DNA of 39,210 bases from contig CAYYNB010000042.1 in NCBI GenBank assembly GCA_964472565.1, forward strand, positions 1 through 39,210, given 5' to 3'. A program made the position numbers and the translations under genes. The notes beneath the pieces are model-generated. The model saw only the letters and a program-made list of their open reading frames with translations. It was not told the DNA's origin and searched no databases. This DNA is from DATAMF01 sp964472565. GTDB taxonomy: Bacteria > Chloroflexota > Anaerolineae > Aggregatilineales > Aggregatilineaceae. Below are positions 1 through 7,573 of the stretch, in pieces (position 1 is the stretch's first letter; each line of letters opens with the position of its first letter).

Positions 1-60
1 GCAGAAAATCGACCCAATTTTACAAAGTGGGGGTTTTGTAAAATTGGGTCGATTTTCTGC
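1..60. repeat. Perfect 26-bp inverted repeat with 8-nt loop
   Basis: Bases 1-26 and 35-60 are exact reverse complements, separated by the loop GTGGGGGT. The second arm runs straight into a run of eight C (60-67). There is no T-tract after the stem, so it is not a standard intrinsic terminator. It could be an intergenic palindromic repeat, a terminator or RNA-processing hairpin of an unseen upstream gene, or a fold-back artefact if the window begins at a contig end. The repeat begins exactly at base 1, so its true left limit is unknown. Confidence 0.9.
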
Positions 61-151
61 CCCCCCCTTTGAAGAAATCATTAGTGGTTGGTAAAGAGCG
101 ATGTTGGGCGATACGAATAGAATAGCACGGGCGTTCTGGTTTGTCATCACC

Positions 152-191
152 ATCGGATGACTAATTCGGATGGCTAACTTCGATGGTTAAT
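152..191. repeat. Three short degenerate direct repeats upstream of the antiporter gene
   Basis: Three consecutive copies of a roughly 13-base unit are visible: ATCGGATGACTAA, TTCGGATGGCTAAC and TTCGATGGTTAA. They are spaced 13-14 bases apart, a little over one helical turn. They lie about 90 bases upstream of the antiporter start codon and may be a regulator binding array. No regulator can be named, and a chance AT-rich repeat is not excluded. The rest of 61-279 shows no clear sigma-70 promoter to me. Confidence 0.35.
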
Positions 192-279
192 AATGATAAA
201 ATTACATAATTTAGTTAGCAAAGTGGGGATTAGATCACGATAATTGTGTGCAAGGTTCAAGCGAAAAAGGAGAGAATTG

Positions 280-2271
280 ATGCATCATGACCTCACCTTG
301 TTTGCCACCATTACAATGGCAGTCCTCACGGCTTTTATTGGTGGTTATGCGGCAAGGAGGATGGGATTTCCGCCGCTGGTTGGTTATCTGTTGGCAGGTT
401 TGGTGATTGGGCCATCGACCCCTGGATTTGTTGGTGACATCGATGCTATCAGCCAATTGGCTGAAATGGGTGTCATCTTTATGCTGTTTGGAGTCGGGCT
501 GCATTTTTCACTGCGCGATTTGTGGGAAGTCCGACGTATTGCGATTCCTGGTGCGGCCCTACAAACGCTTATTGCGGCCACATTCGGATTTTTGCTCACG
601 CAGTTGTGGGGGTGGACTGCGGAGGCAGGGCTTGTATTGGGTCTGGCGATTTCAGTAGCCAGCACCGTCGTGCTGTTACGTGGGTTATCCGATAATGGGC
701 TGCTGAATACGGCGCATGGAAAAGTGGCGGTGGGATGGCTGGTTTTTGAGGATATTGCTACCGTCGCGATGCTGGTGCTGCTCCCGGCCCTGGTGGGCGA
801 AAGCGGGAATCTTCTGGAGTCGTTGGGGCTGGTTGTGCTCAAAACCGGCGTATTTGTCGTGCTGATGCTGTTTGTTGGGGCGCGTTTGATGCCCTGGCTG
901 CTGACACTCATTGCACATACCCGATCCCGCGAGTTGTTCATTCTGGCGGTGGTGGCCGCCGCACTGGGGACGGCTTTTGCTGCGGCGGAACTCTTCGATG
1001 TCTCGCTGGCGCTGGCCGCATTTTTGGCCGGGGTGGTGATCGGCGAGTCGGATGTTCACCACCAGGTCGGGGCGGAACTGGTCCCTTTTCGTGACATATT
1101 TTCCGTTCTGTTTTTTGTGTCCGTGGGGATGCTGGTCGATCCGGCAGTAGTCTGGGACTCGATCTGGGAAGTACTTATGCTTACGGCATTTATTATTTTG
1201 GGAAAAGGTGTGCTCACCCTTATGCTTGGATTTGTGCTCCCCGCCTCCGCCCGGACGCTGCTGGTGGTGGCCGCCGGGTTGAGCCAGATCGGTGAGTTCT
1301 CATTTATTGTGGGACAGACGGGCGTTTCGCTCGATCTGCTGACCCCGGATCAGTATGGATTGATCCTGGCGGCCTCGCTGCTGTCCATTATCTTCAACCC
1401 GTTCCTGTACCGGGCCATCCAACCGGTAGAGAAGCTGCTCCAGCGGTTTCCAGCGGTCTGGCAGCGGATGGAACGGGGCGGGCCAACGCCTGAATTACCC
1501 AGCAAGGAAATGGCGGAGCATGTGGTTATTGTCGGTTATGGCCGCGTGGGAAAACACATCGGGCGGGTGTTAGACCAACTCAAATCACCCTATTTGATTG
1601 TCGAACGAGATGCAGCTTATGCGGCTGAAATGCAGCAGGCGGGCATTCCGACTCTATTTGGTGATGCCGCGAATTCGGAGATTTTGCGCCATGTGGGATT
1701 AGAGCATGCCTGCGCCCTGGTTGTGACGGTTCCTGATGAGGTGACGGCTGAACTTATTGTTGCCGCCGCGCATGATTTCGCACCCGATTTACCTATTATT
1801 GCACGGGCCGGAACAGAAGCCGGGGTGGAACGGCTGGCGGCTCATGGGGCACGGCATGTGATTCATCCTGAACTGGAAGGCGGACTGGAAATTGTGCGCC
1901 ATACGCTGCTGACATTGGGGTATCCAATGGGGCAGATTCAGACGTATGTTGATACCGTGCGGCAGGATGCCTATCGGGCGAATTTTGCAGAAGACCTGCC
2001 CCACCCCGTTCTGGATCAACTTATTACTGCGGTACGCGGCGTGGAAATTGTCTGGCATTCGATTGCCGAAAACAGCCCGGTTATTGGGAAAAGTCTGGCA
2101 GAGGCGGACATCCGCGCGCATACGGGAGCCTCGGTTATTGCAGTGATCCGCGAACATGCGGTTATCCCTAATCCCAAGTCAAACATGGAACTGCTTAAGG
2201 GCGATCTGGTGGGTTTGATCGGGGCGATCCCAGAGATCGCTGCTGCCGCGACTTTGCTCGAACCCGCGTAA
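280..2271 (+). CDS. ybaL: Kef/YbaL-type monovalent cation:proton antiporter (CPA2) with RCK domains
   Basis: This is a 663-residue membrane antiporter that probably exchanges K+ or Na+ for protons. The N-terminal ~390 residues are hydrophobic helices with the CPA2 motifs PLVGYLLAG, GVGLHFSLRDL and STVVLLRGL, very close to E. coli YbaL (RosB). A TrkA-N/RCK nucleotide-binding domain starts near residue 414 with the dinucleotide motif VGYGRVGKHIG. A TrkA-C-like tail fills about residues 580-660, making the protein longer than the roughly 560 residues of E. coli YbaL. I chose ATG 280 because AAAGGAGA lies 7 bases before it; an in-frame TTG at 244 has no such site. Family assignment is secure; the transported ion is inferred. 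Confidence 0.9.
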   Translation: MHHDLTLFATITMAVLTAFIGGYAARRMGFPPLVGYLLAGLVIGPSTPGFVGDIDAISQLAEMGVIFMLFGVGLHFSLRDLWEVRRIAIPGAALQTLIAATFGFLLTQLWGWTAEAGLVLGLAISVASTVVLLRGLSDNGLLNTAHGKVAVGWLVFEDIATVAMLVLLPALVGESGNLLESLGLVVLKTGVFVVLMLFVGARLMPWLLTLIAHTRSRELFILAVVAAALGTAFAAAELFDVSLALAAFLAGVVIGESDVHHQVGAELVPFRDIFSVLFFVSVGMLVDPAVVWDSIWEVLMLTAFIILGKGVLTLMLGFVLPASARTLLVVAAGLSQIGEFSFIVGQTGVSLDLLTPDQYGLILAASLLSIIFNPFLYRAIQPVEKLLQRFPAVWQRMERGGPTPELPSKEMAEHVVIVGYGRVGKHIGRVLDQLKSPYLIVERDAAYAAEMQQAGIPTLFGDAANSEILRHVGLEHACALVVTVPDEVTAELIVAAAHDFAPDLPIIARAGTEAGVERLAAHGARHVIHPELEGGLEIVRHTLLTLGYPMGQIQTYVDTVRQDAYRANFAEDLPHPVLDQLITAVRGVEIVWHSIAENSPVIGKSLAEADIRAHTGASVIAVIREHAVIPNPKSNMELLKGDLVGLIGAIPEIAAAATLLEPA

Positions 2272-2352
2272 AGGGGATCGCGGCGAGTAACTGAAGGGAC
2301 AAACAAGGGTTCTTATTAGCAGACATTAACCTCATTAAAAAGGGAAAAAACT

Positions 2353-3234
2353 ATGAAGCGCGCGCCTATCATTGTGACTGACTCGACGTGTGATCTGCCG
2401 CCCGACCTGTTTGCCCGCTATGGTATTCGCGCACTTCCTTTGCGTATCCAGTTTGGGCAGGAAACATATCAAAGCGGCGTCGATATGAATCTTGAACAAT
2501 TCGCGCAGCGGCTCCAGGTGGGGGATGTTCACCCTTCCACCTCTCAGCCTACGGTTACGGATTTTAAGCAGATGTACGAAGCCGTGGCTGATCAAGATCG
2601 CCCGATCCTCTCGATACATATCAGTGAGGGATTAAGTGGGACGATCAATGCGGCGCGACAGGCCGCCCAGCAACTGCCCGACCAAATGATTACCATTTGG
2701 GACAGCCAGACTATCTCAGCGGCGTTAGGCTTGCAAGTGCTCGCCGCCGCGCGTGCGGCTGAGGCAGGCTATACGGTTGAACAAATTTTGCCGGTATTGG
2801 AACGTGCGCGTACCGACAGTTCGCTGCTCTTCAGTCTTGAAGACCTATCCTATTTGTTCAAAGGCGGACGGATTGGGCAAGTGCAGTATCATGTTGCCCA
2901 AGTGCTCAAGGTCAAACCCATTGTTACTGTTAGCAAAGCGGGGGATACATTGGGGACTTATATTACGGCGGGACGCGTGCGCAGCCTAGCTAAGGCGGTT
3001 GATGGTTTTGCCGATCTGATCAGCAAAGATGTTCCGGCGGGCAGCAAACTGCGGGCAATGGTTTTTTATGGTATAGGCGATACCCCTGCCCTCGCTGCGC
3101 GTTTGATGGATAAGCTCAAAGAACGGTTTGACTGTGTTTTCTTAGAAAGCGCGTACAGCACCCCGGTCCTGGGTGTGCATGTGGGACCGCTGGCGCTTGA
3201 TATTGGGTATGCTGCCGGCGATTGGGACGTCTAG
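2353..3234 (+). CDS. DegV family fatty-acid-binding protein
   Basis: The 293-residue product begins with the DegV signature IVTDSTCDLPPDLFARYGI. It continues with the two-domain EDD fold typical of the family, including TSQPTV, IHISEGLSGTINAA and the SLEDLSYLFKGGRIG segment. DegV (FakB-like) proteins bind a fatty acid in the cytosol. In Firmicutes they present it to the kinase FakA for phosphorylation and incorporation into phospholipid. No fakA homologue lies nearby, so the partner must be elsewhere or absent. The length is normal for the family. The start ATG follows an A-rich AAAAAGGGA site. The gene lies 81 bases after the antiporter and is closed by the hairpin at 3264-3299, so the two may share a transcript. 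Confidence 0.9.
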   Translation: MKRAPIIVTDSTCDLPPDLFARYGIRALPLRIQFGQETYQSGVDMNLEQFAQRLQVGDVHPSTSQPTVTDFKQMYEAVADQDRPILSIHISEGLSGTINAARQAAQQLPDQMITIWDSQTISAALGLQVLAAARAAEAGYTVEQILPVLERARTDSSLLFSLEDLSYLFKGGRIGQVQYHVAQVLKVKPIVTVSKAGDTLGTYITAGRVRSLAKAVDGFADLISKDVPAGSKLRAMVFYGIGDTPALAARLMDKLKERFDCVFLESAYSTPVLGVHVGPLALDIGYAAGDWDV

Positions 3235-3263
3235 CCCGCCTGCTTTTGGATAGTTTGCACAGT

Positions 3264-3299
3264 AAAAATGCCGGTAAAAATGAATGACCGGCGTTTTTC
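3264..3299 (+). terminator. Intrinsic terminator after degV-type gene
   Basis: The stem GCCGGT/ACCGGC (3270-3275 with 3287-3292) is flanked by A5 on the left and T5 on the right, which extend the pairing. This is a textbook rho-independent terminator 30 bases after the degV-type stop codon. It separates that gene from the lysine operon promoter. Confidence 0.85.
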
Positions 3300-3317
3300 G
3301 TTTGTCTATTTCTCACA

Positions 3318-3346
3318 TTGACCCATGATCGAATGGGGAGTATTTT
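3318..3346 (+). promoter_or_regulatory. Sigma-70-type promoter of the lysine operon
   Basis: TTGACC (3318-3323) and TATTTT (3341-3346) are separated by exactly 17 bases. The predicted start of transcription is near 3353, which places the leader peptide, the attenuator and lysW on one RNA. Confidence 0.7.
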
Positions 3347-3376
3347 GCATGTAGTCCTATTCAGGAAACATGAACC

Positions 3377-3439
3377 ATGATCAACGTATTTGACGCCAAC
3401 AAAAAGAGCAAGAAGCGCATCCCGCCTCCCGGCAATTAG
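3377..3439 (+). CDS. Lysine-rich leader peptide of the lys operon attenuator
   Basis: This 20-residue ORF encodes a peptide whose centre is NKKSKKR and whose end is IPPPGN. Four of five consecutive codons (3401-3415) are Lys: AAA AAG AGC AAG AAG. AGGAA lies 9 bases before the ATG. The ORF sits between the lys operon promoter and a strong terminator, and it is followed within 102 bases by lysW. The clustering of codons for the operon's own end product is the hallmark of translation-coupled attenuation, as in the trp and his operons. I recall a published lysine leader-peptide attenuator in Thermus thermophilus. The peptide itself probably has no function beyond ribosome stalling when Lys-tRNA is scarce. 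Confidence 0.8.
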   Translation: MINVFDANKKSKKRIPPPGN

Positions 3440-3510
3440 CCCGTTGGCGTTCTTGTGGTTGGATGAGCGTCTCTGCGGAGCAAAATTGCCGCTAGAGGCG
3501 CTTTTTATTT
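3392..3510 (+). promoter_or_regulatory. Lysine attenuator: terminator, antiterminator and protector hairpins
   Basis: Three pairings can be drawn. The terminator pairs 3466-3478 with 3489-3502 (13 pairs, one bulged T, 10-nt loop), followed by TTTTATTT. The antiterminator pairs 3423-3428 with 3495-3500 and 3430-3437 with 3484-3491 (14 pairs, 1x3 internal loop). This uses the 3' arm and loop of the terminator, so the two exclude each other. The protector pairs 3392-3400 with 3443-3451 and encloses the antiterminator 5' arm. A ribosome stalled on the Lys codons (3401-3415) would open the protector and leave 3423-3437 free, allowing readthrough. A ribosome reaching the TAG at 3437-3439 would cover that arm, so the terminator forms. 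Confidence 0.78.
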
Positions 3511-3540
3511 GTCTATCTGAGTCAAAAGGAGAAGCAAGTC

Positions 3541-3711
3541 ATGGCACAAGCAGAGTGTAGTGAGTGTGGCGCTGTTCTGGACGTTCCGGCAGACGTGATG
3601 CAAGGCGAAATTCTGGCTTGCAGCGACTGTGGGGCGGAACTGGAAGTGGTGAGTGTGGAACCGTTGGCGCTCGAACCCGCGCCGATAGAAATGGAGGATT
3701 GGGGCGAATGA
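3541..3711 (+). CDS. lysW: LysW amino-group carrier protein
   Basis: This 56-residue acidic protein carries two CxxC zinc knuckles (CSEC near the N-terminus and CSDC near residue 30). It ends in EDWGE, the diagnostic LysW C-terminus whose terminal Glu gamma-carboxyl is linked to the amino group of alpha-aminoadipate. It protects the amino group and provides a negatively charged docking surface for LysX, LysZ, LysY, LysJ and LysK. AAGGAG lies 9 bases before the ATG. The stop codon overlaps the lysX start (ATGA), which indicates translational coupling. It is the first gene after the attenuator. Confidence 0.95.
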   Translation: MAQAECSECGAVLDVPADVMQGEILACSDCGAELEVVSVEPLALEPAPIEMEDWGE

Positions 3712-4583
3712 AGGTTGGGAAGATCGGGAAGATCGGAATTTTATGCAGCCGGATTCGGGTGGAGGAAAAGCTGTTATTTGAGGCTTTTCAAGACCTGGGG
3801 ATTCCCGTTGTCCGGTTGGACGAGCGCGAGATCGCGGCACGGGTGGGCGATTATGCGCCTGATGTGGATGTCGTTTTGGAGCGCAGTATCAGCACCAGCG
3901 CCGGGTTGGTGGCGTCGCTGCTGCTGGAAGCGGCAGGAATTCGCGTGATTAATTCGTATGACACGGCCAGTGTATGTGCGGACAAAATCCGAACAACGCT
4001 GGCATTGGCGGCGGCAGGTGTGCCACAGCCGGAAACCGAAATCGCACTTGGTCCCGATGCGGCATTGACGGCGATTGATCGCATCGGGTATCCCGCCGTG
4101 CTGAAGCCGCCCGTTGGATCGTGGGGGCGTTTGCTGGCGCGGGTCAATGATCGGGATGCGGCTGAAGCGGTCATTGAACACAAAGAGACGCTGGGCGGGG
4201 TGAGCCACCATACTTACTACATCCAGGAATATATCGAAAAACCGGAGCGCGATATTCGGGCCTTTGTGGTGGGCACGGAAACGATCTGCGCCATCTACCG
4301 CCGCTCGGATCACTGGATCACCAATACGGCACGCGGGGGGCAAGCCTCGAACTGCCCCGTGACACCAGAAATCGCCAACCTGTGCCAGCGCGCCGCCCTG
4401 GCGGTCAGCGGCGGGATGGGCGGGATTCTGGCGATTGATCTGTTTGAGGATCCGCGCCGGGGCCTGCTGGTAAATGAAGTCAACCATACGATGGAATTTC
4501 GGAACAGTATCACCACAACGGGAGTCAATATCCCCGAACGTATCGCCCGTCTGGTTTACCAATACACCGAGGTCCCCATATGA
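3708..4583 (+). CDS. lysX: LysX, LysW:alpha-aminoadipate ligase
   Basis: The 291-residue ATP-grasp ligase attaches alpha-aminoadipate to the C-terminal Glu of LysW, using ATP. Visible features include the early ILCSRIRVEEKLL motif, the ATP-grasp segments YPAVLKPPVGSWGR and YYIQEYIEKPERDIRAFVVG, and NEVNHTMEFRNSITTTGVNIP near the C-terminus. That last motif is typical of LysX and marks substrate recognition in the LysX/ArgX group. An in-frame upstream start inside lysW is possible on paper. The ATG at 3708, overlapping the lysW stop, gives the normal family length. Confidence 0.93.
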   Translation: MKVGKIGKIGILCSRIRVEEKLLFEAFQDLGIPVVRLDEREIAARVGDYAPDVDVVLERSISTSAGLVASLLLEAAGIRVINSYDTASVCADKIRTTLALAAAGVPQPETEIALGPDAALTAIDRIGYPAVLKPPVGSWGRLLARVNDRDAAEAVIEHKETLGGVSHHTYYIQEYIEKPERDIRAFVVGTETICAIYRRSDHWITNTARGGQASNCPVTPEIANLCQRAALAVSGGMGGILAIDLFEDPRRGLLVNEVNHTMEFRNSITTTGVNIPERIARLVYQYTEVPI

Positions 4584-5638
4584 ACAGCGAACCCTACACG
4601 TTGACCGCAGGCATAGCAGGCGCGTCAGGCTATGCAGGCGGTGAGTTGTTACGGCTCCTACTGGCGCATCCGGGTGTGACCGTCACCCAAATTACATCCG
4701 AACGATTTATTGGCAGTTATGCCTATTACGTCCACCCCCATCTGCGAGGGCGAACGCAGCTTCGTTTCACCAGCCGCGAGGCTTTGCAGCCCTGCGATCT
4801 ACTGTTCCTGGCATTTCCACACGGGGAAGCCCAAACCCATATCACGACTTATGGCACGTTAGCGAAACGCCTGATTGATCTCAGCGCCGATTTCCGCCTG
4901 CGTGATGCCGCACAGTATGCGGCGGCTTATGGGCACGAACACGCCGCGCCTGAATGGTTGGCGCGTTTTGTGTATGGACTGCCTGAACTGTACCGCGAGG
5001 CCCTGCGCGGGGCGTGTTATGCCAGCGGGGTCGGATGTAACGCCACCGCTGTCACCCTGGCGCTGTGGGCCGTGATCAAAGGCGGACTTCTCACCCCGGC
5101 ACAACCGCTGATTGCGGACATCAAAGTAGGCAGCAGCGAAGGCGGCAATTCTCCAACAGAAGCCAGCCACCACCCGGCACGCAGCGGTGTAGTACGCCCC
5201 TTTGCGCTGGTCGGACACCGCCACGAGGCCGAGGTCCGGCAGAATTTCGCCGCCTGTGGTGATTTTGAAATCCGTATGGCCGTGACAAGCGTTGAAATGG
5301 TGCGCGGTGTGGCGGCGGCGGTGTATGCCACCCTCCCCACCGGCCTCAGTGAACGCGATCTGTGGGACTGTTACCGGGCGGCTTTTCAGCAGGAGCCATT
5401 TGTGCGAATTGTCCACGACAAAAACGGGCTGCACCGTCACCCAGAACCCCGTCTGTTGGCCGGGACAAATTATGCCGATGTCGGGTGGGAATATGACCCC
5501 TCGACGGGGCGCGCGGCGTTGATCTGTGCGCTGGATAACCTGGGCAAGGGCGCAGCCGGATCGGCGGTGCAGTGCCTGAATTTGATGTGTGATTGGCCGG
5601 AAACGACAGGATTAGACTTCGGAGGAATTTACCCATGA
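4580..5638 (+). CDS. lysY: LysY, LysW-aminoadipyl-phosphate reductase
   Basis: The 352-residue protein is an ArgC-like NADPH-dependent reductase that converts LysW-gamma-aminoadipyl phosphate to the semialdehyde. It opens with the Rossmann motif GIAGASGYAGGELLRLLLAHPG. The catalytic Cys lies in ACYASGVGCNATAVTLAL, and the later HRHEAEVRQN segment also fits the ArgC/LysY family. The start overlaps the lysX stop by 4 bases, and its own stop overlaps lysZ in the same way. Context, directly after lysX and before lysZ, selects the lysine rather than the arginine enzyme. Some LysY enzymes serve both pathways, and that is possible here because no arg genes are in view. Confidence 0.92.
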   Translation: MNSEPYTLTAGIAGASGYAGGELLRLLLAHPGVTVTQITSERFIGSYAYYVHPHLRGRTQLRFTSREALQPCDLLFLAFPHGEAQTHITTYGTLAKRLIDLSADFRLRDAAQYAAAYGHEHAAPEWLARFVYGLPELYREALRGACYASGVGCNATAVTLALWAVIKGGLLTPAQPLIADIKVGSSEGGNSPTEASHHPARSGVVRPFALVGHRHEAEVRQNFAACGDFEIRMAVTSVEMVRGVAAAVYATLPTGLSERDLWDCYRAAFQQEPFVRIVHDKNGLHRHPEPRLLAGTNYADVGWEYDPSTGRAALICALDNLGKGAAGSAVQCLNLMCDWPETTGLDFGGIYP

Positions 5639-6444
5639 TCCGTATTCTCAAATTGGGCGGCGGGGCCGGAGTCGAACACACACGCGCTCTGCACAACCTG
5701 GCACAACGGGTATTAGATGGCGAACAGTGGGTGCTGGTGCATGGATGCAGCGCCGCTGTGAACGATATGGCGAAACAGATGGGGTACGCGGTGCAGATGA
5801 TCACCAGTCCCAACGGGCACACCAGCCGCTATACCGACGCCCATATGATCGACATTTACAGCGCGGCAGCAGCCAGCGTTAACCAGCGACTCACCGCCGA
5901 ATTGATGGCGCAGGGCGTGCAAACGCTGGGATTGGCGGGGCCGGGCGTGGTGAGGGCGCGGCGCAAAGAAGCGATTCGCGCGGTACGCGACGGACGGCCC
6001 GTGATCATTCGCGATGATTATTCCGGCAGCATTACTGGAATCAACACCCCGGTGCTGAAGATGGCGCTGGACGCCGGACTGACGCCCGTGATCGCGCCGC
6101 TGGCACTGGGGGAGCAGTTTGAACGGTTGAACGTGGATGGCGATCTGGTCGCCGCAGCGGTGGCGCATGATCTGAGCGCGGATACTTTGATCATCCTCAG
6201 TAATGTGCCGGGGCTGCTGCATGATGTGAGCAACCCGGAAACCCTGGTCACACAGTTTTCACTCGCCGAGATCAGGCGCTACGAACCATTAGCACAGGGA
6301 CGGATGAAAAAGAAGGTTCTGGCGGCGCAGCAGGCGAACGTGCCGCAGGTGATTCTGGCCGATGCGCGAGTTGATACTCCGCTGGATGCGGCGCTGGACG
6401 GCGCGGGAACGCATATTGTGCGGGAGGGGATGTATGCTGCTTGA
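5635..6444 (+). CDS. lysZ: LysZ, LysW-aminoadipate kinase
   Basis: The 269-residue protein belongs to the amino-acid kinase family (ArgB-like). It phosphorylates the side-chain carboxyl of LysW-bound aminoadipate with ATP. The N-terminus ILKLGGGAGVEH carries the kinase Lys and glycine loop. A later GVVRARRKEAIRAV segment and the C-terminal ILSNVPGLLHD and GRMKKKVLAA motifs match the family. I used ATG 5635, which overlaps the lysY stop and gives the expected length; an in-frame start 42 bases upstream would lie inside lysY. GGAGG lies about 8 bases before this ATG. Confidence 0.93.
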   Translation: MIRILKLGGGAGVEHTRALHNLAQRVLDGEQWVLVHGCSAAVNDMAKQMGYAVQMITSPNGHTSRYTDAHMIDIYSAAAASVNQRLTAELMAQGVQTLGLAGPGVVRARRKEAIRAVRDGRPVIIRDDYSGSITGINTPVLKMALDAGLTPVIAPLALGEQFERLNVDGDLVAAAVAHDLSADTLIILSNVPGLLHDVSNPETLVTQFSLAEIRRYEPLAQGRMKKKVLAAQQANVPQVILADARVDTPLDAALDGAGTHIVREGMYAA

Positions 6445-7573
6445 ACAGACCCATACCAGCGGTGTGTATGTGAAGCGTGAGGTGGAGATCGTGCGCGGCG
6501 CGGGGGCGCGGCTGTGGGATGCGGAGGGCCGATCCTATATTGACTGCGTGGGGGGGCAAGGTGCGGCGAACCTGGGCCATGCCCATCCCGCCATCTTAAC
6601 CGCGATCCAGCAGCAAGCCGCCGATCTGATGCTCTGCCCGGAACTGTTTCATAACCCGGTCCGCGCACAGTACCAGGCGGCATTGTGTGAAGCCGCCCGG
6701 ATGCCGCGCCTGTTTTTGTGCAACAGCGGCACCGAAGCCATCGAAGGCGCGCTGAAAATTGCTCAGATTGTCACCCGGCGACATGGGTTTGTCGCGGCGA
6801 TGCGGGGCTTTCATGGCCGGACGCTTGGCGCACTCAGCCTTACCTGGGAAAAAGCTTACCGTGAACCATTTGATCTGATGCCATCGGTGAGGCATGTCCC
6901 GTTTAATCACATCGAACGGCTGGAAGCGGTTGTGGATGACACAACAGCGGCGGTGGTGGTGGAAGTCGTACAGGGCGAAGGCGGTGTGCATCCGGCGCAG
7001 GATGGTTATCTGCGCGCCGTGCAGGAACTCTGCCGGGCGAATGGATCGCTGCTCGTGCTGGACGAGGTCCAAACCGGGTTCGGACGCACAGGATACCTGT
7101 TTGCGCATGAATATGACGGTGTGCAGCCCGATCTGATGTGCCTCGCCAAGAGCATCGCCGGAGGGCTGCCGATGGGAGCGGTGTTGATGGGTGAGCGGAT
7201 CGAACCGCTGCCGCCCGCCTCACATGGCAGCACGTTTGGCGGAAATCCGCTGGCCTGCGCTGCGGGCCTCGCTGTGTTGGATGTGCTTACCCACAGCGAT
7301 CTAATCGCCAACGCGCGACAACGCGGTGATGCTGTGCTGGATCATCTGCGCAGCCAGCTACCGGATGTGGTGGTGCGCGGGCGCGGATTGATGATCGGAA
7401 TCGAATTACGCGGCAAAGTCGCGCCTATCCTCAAAACGCTGCAAACACGCGGCGTATTGGCGCTGCCCGCAGGCCGAACGGTGTTACGCCTGCTCCCCCC
7501 GCTGGTGATCTCGGATGATGATTTGTGGCAGGCGGTCTATACCGTCGAGGAGGTTCTGCGCCATGTCGTTTGA
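6434..7573 (+). CDS. lysJ: LysJ, LysW-aminoadipate semialdehyde aminotransferase
   Basis: This 379-residue class-III PLP aminotransferase (ArgD-like) converts LysW-bound aminoadipate semialdehyde to LysW-lysine with glutamate as donor. Visible motifs are the phosphate-binding CNSGTEAIEGALKIA, the PLP ring residues LVLDEVQTGFGRTG (Asp210) and the Schiff-base lysine in LMCLAKSIAGG (Lys239). STFGGNPLACAAGLAVL near the end is also family-typical. I chose ATG 6434, preceded by GGGAGGGG, which overlaps lysZ by 11 bases. A longer in-frame start at 6362 would add a peptide encoded inside lysZ. Confidence 0.92.
   Translation: MLLEQTHTSGVYVKREVEIVRGAGARLWDAEGRSYIDCVGGQGAANLGHAHPAILTAIQQQAADLMLCPELFHNPVRAQYQAALCEAARMPRLFLCNSGTEAIEGALKIAQIVTRRHGFVAAMRGFHGRTLGALSLTWEKAYREPFDLMPSVRHVPFNHIERLEAVVDDTTAAVVVEVVQGEGGVHPAQDGYLRAVQELCRANGSLLVLDEVQTGFGRTGYLFAHEYDGVQPDLMCLAKSIAGGLPMGAVLMGERIEPLPPASHGSTFGGNPLACAAGLAVLDVLTHSDLIANARQRGDAVLDHLRSQLPDVVVRGRGLMIGIELRGKVAPILKTLQTRGVLALPAGRTVLRLLPPLVISDDDLWQAVYTVEEVLRHVV

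Noticed and set aside
244..279. Longer antiporter start at TTG 244
   Set aside because: ATG 280 has AAAGGAGA at good spacing; the extra 12 residues are basic and lack homology to the YbaL N-terminus.
3370..3393. Seven-codon ORF ATG AAC CAT... overlapping the Lys leader
   Set aside because: It contains no Lys codons and ends before the regulatory hairpins; the better-spaced ribosome site serves the ATG at 3377.
3392..3510. Lysine riboswitch (L-box)
   Set aside because: The leader is too short for the five-helix L-box core, and I could not find its conserved junction elements; the leader peptide explains the region.
3564..3707. Longer lysX reading frame starting inside lysW
   Set aside because: The extra 48 residues overlap lysW in another frame; ATG 3708 overlaps the lysW stop and gives the usual LysX length and N-terminus.
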